Assembly: GCA_963457665.1 (NCBI GenBank)
Contig: OY735206.1
Span: forward strand, 51,757,368-51,821,367
DNA: 64,000 bases
From: Thysanoteuthis rhombus
Lineage: Eukaryota > Mollusca > Cephalopoda > Oegopsida > Thysanoteuthidae
Direction of reading: 5' to 3'
The notes beneath the pieces were generated by a model. It ran no database searches. It had not been told where the DNA came from and was given only the letters and a program-made list of their open reading frames with translations. Below are positions 56,437-64,000 of this stretch, piece by piece. The number at the start of each line of letters is the position of its first letter. The stretch's first letter is position 1. Both the position numbers and the translations under genes were made by a program.

Positions 56437-56815
56437 CAGGATGAAACACGGTAGATGCAAGGTACAAGGCAAGGAAATCGGATGGAGGATGGAAAAGTCA
56501 GTTTAGGAAAGGCCCCTTAAAAAGGATGTAGATAACATATGTCGCATGCCTAAGTAAGAATCATGAAAATCAACCTATGTTGTTTTCCGTGACAAAGACC
56601 ACTTCAGGGCAATCGTTTCGTCGGAAGAGATTTGCGGGTCATTTTTTGAAGTACCTATCTTCATTGATATATATTTGTAACGACGCAGATTGTTTTCCAG
56701 CAACAAACACCATTTGAGTTTTGCGGTCCGCAAAAACGTTCATCATTTCATAAGGACTGGTCATCATTAACCACCCTGAATCCGCACAATGCACACCAAC
56801 ATTTTCCAACAAGTG
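56437..56815 (-). repeat. Long inverted-repeat arm, right
   Basis: Inverted counterpart of 54490-54985; see TTTTGCGGTCCGCAAAAACG near 56723, GATGTAGATAACATATGTCG near 56526 and GGTACAAGGCAAGGAAATCG near 56461. Arms are clearly diverged, so the duplication is not recent. Confidence 0.75.
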
Positions 56816-56819
56816 AGTG

Positions 56820-57185
56820 CGGAATGAGTGGTCTACTCAACAACCTTTTTATGCAGGTATTAGTGATGAAAATTTAAAAGCTTGTGTTGGAAAAAAAAAA
56901 AGAAGTCCAGCAGCAGCATTATGAAGGAAGAATAGTTTCATAATCGCTTTAAAGATGAGAAGAATTGTGCTAGATTCCAAAGAAAAGAACCTGTTATGAG
57001 AGAGAGAGAGAAAATGTTTTACTATTTTTACACCGCATACTACCCAGATGAACAGTAGAGGAATTGACAAACAGCACTTACCTAGCATAACAACAGAAAC
57101 CCTAACATAGATTCTTGCTTATTGTACACAAAACAAATTTCAAATGAATACACATAGTTACAACCTCTGTATCAGTATCAATCTA
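56820..57185. other. AT-rich block, no gene recognised
   Basis: A GAGAGAGA patch lies near 57000. A 79-codon minus frame (56849-57088) has hydrophobic stretches but no family. Confidence 0.4.
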
Positions 57186-57187
57186 GA

Positions 57188-57716
57188 TACGAGCTTATTC
57201 TGGAAAGTATCCAGCCATTTGATATTAACAACAAAAAAAAATAGTCAACCAAGGATAAAGGTGCCTTAGCCTCTTTCAAAGTACTCTTGTTGGGACCTCA
57301 AACCCTCATCCCAACATCTCTTCTACTCCTCAAAACAGTCCACAAAGTCCTCTTTTGAGATGACCATCAACTGCCTCATTGCATTCTCCTTAATCTTGTC
57401 CAGGATCTTGTTCACCCTTTCAATGACAAAAAGTCAATAGTTACAAGGAAGTAAATCTAAACCGTAGGGGGTCTGACATGTGATGCAATGTTTTGCAGAA
57501 TAAACCCTGAATGATGTATGAAGAATTCACTCGCTAAATCATTATGAAATGGTACACTAGCTCATTTAATGGCATTTCATTGCCGACTGAGTGACCCCAT
57601 GACAGAGTGTTTGCACAGTAAGATTCCCTCCGATTATTTGCCCAGTTACATCAAAGCTACACAACTGGTTCTCAAGATATTCAAAATGGCTCGATACTTT
57701 TCAGACAGACTTAATA
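57188..57716 (-). mobile_element. mariner deletion derivative, second copy
   Basis: Left end TACGAGCTTATTCTGGAAAG and inward right end TATTAAGTCTGTCTGAAAAG, both with TA, give 529 bp, almost equal to the 533-bp copy at 8436-8968. On the minus strand the C-terminal block MVISKEDFVDCFEE and RSQQEYFERG are readable, matching mariner ISKEDFxDCFEKW and RSQGEYFEG; the catalytic SPDL block is degraded. The N-terminal part is missing, as in the other copy. The equal length suggests one deletion derivative that was itself mobilised. Confidence 0.85.
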
Positions 57717-57719
57717 CAA

Positions 57720-59240
57720 ATGAAATAAAAAACAAGAAACAAAACATTACTAAATCCCATGTGTTTGATTCAGATTTGTCTATTTTACTATGAAAATAAA
57801 TGAATAATTCAGGTTAATTAACACTTCAAAGAACTGCTGAGAGTGTTCTAGATTCTGAACTTCAAGTTATACAGTTACTGTTTTTTATAGCATGCCCTTA
57901 CTCTGCTATGCTAACGATGAATATAACTTTTCTCTCACTTCAATCGAATAGTAGAATATGCAGTTTAAAATAAACTAAATGAATTTTTTTATTTTTTTCT
58001 ATTTGGATACTGGCTCAAAGGAAATGATGTAGAAATAATTTTGAAGTGAAAAAAATATAAATTGGAGATTTTTTTTTTAATTTTTAAATGGTAAAAAGAC
58101 TTAAAAAAACAAACAAACACTATTTCTTAATAATATTCTTATAACTCCTGACTCACTTTCCATTATCTCAAATTAGTTGTTCAGGTAGGAGGTAAACCAA
58201 ATAAAAAAAACATAAAATGAAAACTTCTTCATCCTGTACGTATCATAAAACTTGTTGTATCTTAATTAGGACCTACAGTATACACATTTATGCATGCATA
58301 GATATATACCAAGCTTAGATTAGTCTAACACAGAATCACAATAGTAAGTACGGTGGCCATTTCCAAATATTCAAAAAGGAGGACATTGCAGACTGAAAAA
58401 GGACTTGGTCAGACTGACCCTCTCAGGTGTGTTGACAACATGACTCATACATTGCAGCTCATCAGCAGTGCTAACAATGGCAACTAACTACATATAATAA
58501 AAGATATGTCAACAGTTGTAACAGGTTTCAGACGCCACTTCTTTAAGTATATCTGAGGTAATCTATTTTGTTTTTTAGTCAGACCCAAAAAATGGGGACA
58601 AATTAATGTTCAGCTTGAGGTGTCACCAGATGGAGGTCAGAGTATACTAAACAGTCCGGGCCTAGAGCCTGATATCTGTCTTCCCTTGTAGAGGGGCCTT
58701 TAATAAAATTGGAACTCACTATACTAGAAATAGTAAACAAGACTGGAATGTTAAACATTGTCCTACTATTTATACTTTTTATGTAAGAGGACTTATGGAA
58801 CCAAATGATAAAAAAGAACTGGGAATCTCACATGTAATTAGACTATGATAAATTCAGTCAAATGATTAGTTGTTTGTCAAGACTTTTTCTACTGAATCAT
58901 TGCACTAAACAGGATATATTTTTTCAGTAGAGCTGGAACAAGATCTGTCATGTGTTGGTTTAATGACATAAATACTATTTGAATAGAGATCTTTAAAAAA
59001 AATGTCTCCTTCATTCCCTATCTCAATTGATTTAAACTTGGCTTTTTAAAAATGTTTTACTTTTATTTTTACCTTAACATGATTAAAAAATATCAATATG
59101 TTGCTATCCAAAAATGAGTACACCCATAAAAAAATATTTTTGGCAACTAAGTTTCAATGCTGTAGAGTTTGGTCATAAATAATACCTGATAATATCTGTT
59201 TAGATTTTGTGATGTTCTCCTTAATATAATAAAATCCTGC
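57720..59240. other. AT-rich block, no gene recognised
   Basis: Between 58560 and 58720 the plus strand has RPKKWGQINVQLEVSPDGGQ in one frame, which I could not assign. No element ends or domains were recognised elsewhere. Confidence 0.4.
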
Positions 59241-59357
59241 TATGTTTGGTGTAGAAGAAAATTAATTTTTTCTTTTAAAAAAGTGGTAAGGGTGTACTCA
59301 CACACACACAAACATACATAATATATACATATATATGCATAAATCATATATATGTAT

Positions 59358-60690
59358 ATTTGAAAAGATCGAAGAATAAAATAATGGATTGGGAGAAAAT
59401 AAATTGCACAATACTTGTGGGAGACTTTAATGCTCATGCAAGTAAAGGAAAGGATGAAAAATCAAGTGTTGGAAAATATGGAATAAGCCAAAGTAACAAG
59501 AGAGTTACATGCAAGTCAATTCCTCAGAAAGATACAGATAAGAAATAACTGATATATTCTTTCAAAAACAAGAAAGTTGTAAGCCTTAATGGTGTAATAA
59601 AAACAAAATTGACTCCATAATAGTATACAACATCAGTAACATAAAAGACATCATCATTATAAACAAGTCAGTTATAAGCCCAAATGGTATAATAAAAATT
59701 AAATTGATTTCATAAGAGTTGACTAGATCAGTAACATTAAAGACAGTACCATTATAAACAAAGTAGATACACAAAGTGACCATAGAATGATAGCATGCAG
59801 AAGTAAATTTGAATTTGAAACTGAAAGGAAAAAAATGACTCTCAAGAAGAAAAAATGCTCTAATATAGGGATGGAGAACATTACAAAATTTCAAGTAGCA
59901 ACAGAGAACAGATTTCAAGCTCTGTCAAATGACTACAGTAACATAGAGGAAAAGATTAATAGCTCTACAAATATGATCAAGGATGCAGCAGAGATTGTTG
60001 GCAATACAAATGTAAACAATAACAAGGGGGAAATACTCAAAGCAGCATTAAAACTAATCAAAAAGAGGATATATATGGAGATAAAAACTAAACAACGAGA
60101 GAACAAGAGAAGAAAAAGGTAAAAAAAAACATGAAGAAGATGACAGAGGCCAGAAGAAAAGGGAAGAGTTTAAAGCATGCCCATGTCATAGCTGATACCA
60201 GCAAGCAACAGATGCTTGCACTGGAGGTCAGGAATGGCAAAATTATCAAATATAAGGATGACTAACCAAAGAATACTATGAAAATTCGTTCACTTCAAAA
60301 ATAGAAGTATCACAAACTGATGGACCGATAGATACTTGTGGTATCCCATACATAACAGAGGATGAAGTAGAGTTTACTGTATGAAATATGAAACTTGGAA
60401 AAGCTCCAGGCAAGGATGGCATTATGACAGACTTTCTAGATGATGTAGGAGAGACCTTTTCCAAAGGACTACCAGCACTGCTATTCACACAGAGCACATA
60501 AGTAAGGGAAGTACCTCAAAACTTTTGCCAAGGAATAGTGATCCTACTCCACAAGAAAGGAGATAATTGTGACCTTGGCAGCTACACCTACCCTGTTACA
60601 CTTTTACATAAAACACAAACTACTCTCAAGAATATTCACAAATAGACTAACAGGCAAAAAAATCAACCACACAAACGAGCAGGCTTCAGA
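59358..60690 (+). mobile_element. LINE 5' half: APE endonuclease and start of RT
   Basis: CTILVGDFNAHASKGKD with VGKYGISQSN (59405-59500; GDFN codons 59420-59431) is the APE-type endonuclease of RTE-like LINEs. SDHRMIACRSKF (SDH codons 59775-59783) is its C-terminal catalytic block. Between them a ~94-bp segment is tandemly duplicated (TAAGCCTTAATGGTGTAATA at 59580, TAAGCCCAAATGGTATAATA at 59674). The linker DTSKQQMLALEVRNGKIIKY follows, then RT entry blocks KLGKAPGKDGIM (60390-60425), LLHKKGDNCDLGSY (60545-60586) and RIFTNRLTGKKINHTNEQA. The copy stops before the RT palm and has several stops. A fragment lacking the 3' end is unusual for a LINE and implies later deletion or rearrangement. 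Confidence 0.85.
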
Positions 60691-60699
60691 AGATTCCTG

Positions 60700-60868
60700 T
60701 TATAACCTAAAAGTTATAATGGATTGGTCCATGTGAAAAAGATTGACATATATTAAAAAAAAAGGATTTTTTTTGGCTGTAATGAAATAAGATGGACTGT
60801 TATGACAAAACGATGAAGAATGTGTCACAGAAAAGCAGGACATTTGAAGCTAAAATAAAAGGAAGAAA
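60700..60868. other. AT-rich spacer
   Basis: Between the LINE fragment and the minisatellite. Contains an A-run/T-run (60749-60776). Nothing recognised. Confidence 0.4.
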
Positions 60869-60869
60869 A

Positions 60870-61197
60870 GTGTGTAAATGTTTTTAAAAATGCCAGATTT
60901 ATCAAATTTGGCCATACTTATTTCCTATTTTTTTAATAGAAGTAAATGTGTAAAAACTTTTTTAGAAATACCAGATTTATCAAATTTAGCCATAATTCTT
61001 CCCTATGTTTTCAATGAAAGTAAGTGTGTAAAAAGCTTTTAAAAGTGCCAGATTCATCAAATTTGGCCTTACTTCTTCCCTATGTTTTCAATGAAAGTAA
61101 GTGTGTAAAAAGCTTTTAAAAGTGCCAGATTCATCAAATTTGGCCTTACTTCTTTCTTATTTTTTGATAAAAGTGAGTGTGTAAATAATTTTATAGG
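60870..61197. repeat. 78-bp minisatellite, left block
   Basis: Four units with a 77-79-bp period around GCCAGATTCATCAAATTTGG and TCAATGAAAGTAAGTGTGTA; the two central units are almost identical. Confidence 0.92.
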
Positions 61198-62281
61198 AGT
61201 TATCCCAGTTGGAATGTGAACTGTTTGTAGAAAATAATGGTTCTGGATTGTTCTAGTAGTTCTTGTTGAGGAATGGGTAGCACAAAGATGTTGGAGACAA
61301 TGGATTTTGTTTCCACGTGGTTTGGTGTTAACGACGACAGTATTGAAGATGTGGAAGGAGGAAGGGAGATATGCGAAGAGACTGTGCGGCAAGTATGAAC
61401 GTAGATGCGGAGATGAAACTAAGTAAAAAGAAGACATACAAGTATACAAGTATTTGGGTGGACACATGAAACGTACATTTAATAAAGGAACAGTAATGAC
61501 AAATAACAAATGAAAATTAAATACACATAATGATAACATTAATACGATTGATGGCGTAAAGGGATGAGAAGAGATAACAAAAGCTGGGAGCTTTTTTGTC
61601 ATTGATAGTGCAGGCATTGGAGTCAAAGTGAGGGTGTCTGAACTGCTTTTGAATCCATATGGCTTGGAGCATACCAAGGAATGATCATGGAGACAGGGTT
61701 CAGTGTGTGTGCCAAACTGCCAAGTTGTGTGTGTGACTTGGGGGCTATTCTTTGACACCGGTAGACCCTCGATGGACAGACCATGGAAGACAGAGAACGC
61801 AGAGTTTTATCCATGCGTGTTTCCCAAAGTGAAGAGAATTGGGAGAGATCATTGTGACTATCGGATAGTAAAAAGCATTGCTATTTCATTCATGAGAGTA
61901 AGAGGTGTATACGCATTTTTAGCATATGGTGAGGACACGGTTGAGTAGCTGTGTAGCTGTGTGTACGTGAGATACCTCAACATCGGTGAACAGAAATAAG
62001 CAAAGTTAATACAGAGATTGGTCACGGTGGAAAAATGGCTTGGATCAGACTGTCCAGTAGTTTGGTGAATTGATACTGATCTTAGAAGGAAAGAGAGAGA
62101 GTAACCGGCAACAAGTGCCAGGACCAAAAGGTGTAACCAGCTTGAAGTGCTGGCGCCAACAAGTGTTTGATCACGTGCATCCAGGGTTTTTATAGGTGTC
62201 ATCGGAGGATGTGATTTTTTCGATATCTGGCTAAAATAAGGATTTTGTATTTAATTCCTATGTTAAAGTGTAGGGAGCACA
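61198..62281 (-). other. 1.1-kb GC-richer insert between two blocks of the same minisatellite
   Basis: Its composition differs from the surroundings and it carries the window's longest open frame on the minus strand, 229 codons (61069-61758), rich in Ser, Thr, His and Pro, with no domain I recognise; its C-terminal ~50 codons lie in the minisatellite. On the minus strand near 62190 CCTATAAAAACCCTGGATG looks like a TATA box. TTGGCGCCAGCACTT and GGCACTTGTTGCCGGTTACT follow within ~60 bp, the latter shared with 43.77 kb. This could be part of an old retroelement or an unrelated insert; I cannot decide. Confidence 0.3.
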
Positions 62282-62434
62282 ACACTTTTTTAAAATGCCA
62301 GATGAATCAAATTCAGCCATATTTCTTTCCTATCTTTTCAATAAAAGTAAGTGTCTAAATACTTTATCAAATTTTGCCATACTTTTTTCCTATCTTTTAA
62401 TAAAAGTAAGTGTGTAGATAATTTTTTTAAATGC
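62282..62434. repeat. 78-bp minisatellite, right block
   Basis: One full unit (ATGCCAGATGAATCAAATTC, TCAATAAAAGTAAGTGTCTA) and one shortened unit, in the same orientation as the left block at 60870-61197. Confidence 0.85.
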
Positions 62435-62439
62435 TATTT

Positions 62440-63730
62440 TGTTAATAAAATAATATTCAACTTTTATTTGTGATGAAATAAGTTATATTTTTTTGATAAA
62501 ATAAGTTTCTTCCAATGACTTTTTTTCATACCACACAATATGATTGTAGTGTTTTCTCACATAACATTATGTATTAAGACTCCATGTCCAATCACCTTTT
62601 ACAACAGTTTCATTTGAGCATAAACTTTTCAAAATTAGAATACTTGAATTATTAAAAATCTAATTACCTAATGGATAGCTTTGAGCTTCTCAGTGCCAAT
62701 CCATACACAAACAACCCCATTATTTTTTACTGGAGTATATATATACTTGAATGAATGAACCATGCTATTGGGATTGACGGCATTTTCACTACTATTGCAA
62801 GGCAGATAATATAGTTACGGAAGAGTAATTTTCCTAAGTGCTTACTCATTGACCTGCATCCTTTTCAACCATCTTGTCATGCCAATGACAAGAAATTTTG
62901 TAGTACTAAGGGAAGTGAGTTCATGCTTTTTCAAAGGGCATGAGTACAAAGGAAATATAAAACAACCTCAGCCAAAATTCAAAGACAGCTTGCCAATTCT
63001 ATTTTTGGTACACCAGTGTTACATCATTCTGCATCTCCGCACATGTACACAAGTGTACATATACTGTTGAATTTCATCACATACTGAGCCGAAAATTTTT
63101 CACTACTGCTCAAGTAAAATTATGTAATCATTCCTTTTTTTTTTTTTTTTTTCCAAAAACATATTTAATTCACTTTTGCTCCTTCCTTAGAACCAGTTTA
63201 ATCAAATACTTTTTTTAAATCTTTCACTTGTACACGGGATGTGATAGAGAGGTGGAGACTGAGGTCACTTCATTTTATTCATCTGTATTTTTATTCTCCT
63301 TCATTTACTGGGGCATAATATTATAATCTATTTCTGATTGCTTGGCATGTCAAAGCTTTACCATGGCCTCATTGACTGTACATTTCAGGAACATGTTCCC
63401 TATTCTCAGGCAGGTTTTCAGCTAGTATTAATGAAAAATAATTCAACATGACTTGTTCTCAAACTTGTACATTCAGTTTGGTGTTAGAACAGAGAAACCA
63501 AAAGCCTAAAATTTCACTTCCAGGGCAAGGTTAGTGACTTTATGACAACAAAATTCATGTCTGTGTTTAACTTTTTTGGAGGCTACTATGCAGAAATTGA
63601 GACTGAAAGTTGTGAGATTTTTTGCCAGTCCAGTAACATGTTTTATAAAACAATTGCTTAAAAGAAGGAAAATTCTGGTTTTAAAGAACCCTTCAAACTA
63701 TTTCAATAACTTATAAAATCTATATTACCC
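62440..63730. other. AT-rich block, no gene recognised
   Basis: A T-run of about 18 lies at 63136-63153. A 73-codon plus frame (62849-63070) has no known domain. Confidence 0.45.
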
Positions 63731-63734
63731 TTAT

Positions 63735-63940
63735 AGTCTAACTCCAGTCCAAGTTGGATCTGTTGAGAAGTAGAACAATCCTCACCTGATTTAAGGGAGT
63801 AAACTTTTCACTGTTTGCTTATCCCATCATGTTAAACCAAACCTATGAATAAGATTAACATTTCTCCACTGTGATTTGAAATCACAACCAAGTGATTGGT
63901 AAGGTGGCTCTCTGACCAACTGAACTAAACTGGCAAATCT
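63735..63940 (-). mobile_element. tRNA-like SINE, minus strand
   Basis: On the minus strand GCCAGTTTAGTTCAGTTGGT and CAGAGAGCC form a good box A/D-arm, and TGTGA-TTTCAAA-TCACA is a perfect T-arm with box-B-like core. About 120 bp of body (TTTGGTTTAACATGATGGGA..., AGGTGAGGATTGTTCTACTT) follow towards lower coordinates. A classic tRNA-derived SINE layout; the acceptor stem is not maintained, so it is not a tRNA gene. Confidence 0.6.
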
Positions 63941-63944
63941 TATA

Positions 63945-64000
63945 TATCTACAAATTTATTTACTAGATATACATTACAAAAATTGCTGTAATCGTCTTCA
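63945..64000. other. Window edge
   Basis: AT-rich sequence (TATATATC, ATTTATTTACTAGATATACA); nothing recognised. Confidence 0.4.

Noticed and set aside
60870-61197. CRISPR-like repeats with 78-bp period
   Set aside because: The whole unit repeats, not a short repeat with unique spacers.
61069-61758. Longest open frame (229 codons) as a host gene
   Set aside because: Low-complexity composition, C-terminus inside a minisatellite, no domain; kept only as an open question.

Overview
The window is AT-rich animal DNA, most likely from an intergenic or intronic stretch of a large, repeat-rich genome. I found no convincing host protein gene, no rRNA and no intact tRNA gene. The mixture of RTE-type LINEs with (ATG)n tails, a Penelope-like element, several Tc1/mariner lineages, tRNA-like SINE heads and long (TA)n, (CA)n and (ATC)n tracts suggests a lophotrochozoan, and I favour a mollusc such as a cephalopod. 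That is inference from repeat style, not proof.

The dominant feature is one RTE-like LINE family. Twelve insertions or fragments carry its 3' half (C-terminal region with a YGAETWNLTKRQ-type block, ending in a triplet tail), on both strands: about 1.0-2.1, 2.4, 4.1-4.8, 6.3-6.9, 12.2-12.8, 16.3, 27.0, 32.2, 39.6-40.2 and 48.5-49.0 kb. A thirteenth LINE fragment (59.4-60.7 kb) holds the opposite half, an APE-type endonuclease and the start of the reverse transcriptase. Three copies have an inverted 5' piece (twin priming); two of these keep clear target-site duplications. A different LINE gives a C-terminal remnant at 1-600.

Other retroelements are a Penelope-like element (38.1-40.7 kb) with RT and GIY-YIG remnants and a nested RTE copy, a 319-bp fold-back element with Penelope-like end motifs and a 13-bp target duplication (7.0-7.4 kb), and a fossil Ty3/gypsy-type integrase fragment (about 23.3-24.3 kb). 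DNA transposons are a complete-ended but dead Tc1 element (20.8-22.0 kb), two mariner deletion derivatives of nearly equal length (8.4-9.0 and 57.2-57.7 kb) plus an end fragment (14.5 kb), another mariner C-terminus (27.3 kb), an IS630/Tc1/mariner-type fragment (37.8 kb), a Jerky/Tigger-like DDE_1 remnant (46.3-47.2 kb) and a possible hAT relic (41.6-42.0 kb).

Non-coding structure includes an unclassified dispersed repeat carrying GTGATCAC motifs (at least seven copies), long inverted arms around 54.5-56.8 kb enclosing two tandem near-perfect hairpins, a 115-bp fold-back with a 10-bp direct repeat at 34.7 kb, a hairpin beside a class-II tRNA-like cloverleaf at 32.7-33.1 kb, and minisatellites at 9.5-10.5, 33.6-34.1 and 60.9-62.4 kb. 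The remaining blocks are AT-rich DNA in which I recognise nothing. No cooperating gene system is visible; the interest lies in well-preserved retrotransposition footprints and unclassified fold-back and repeat families.
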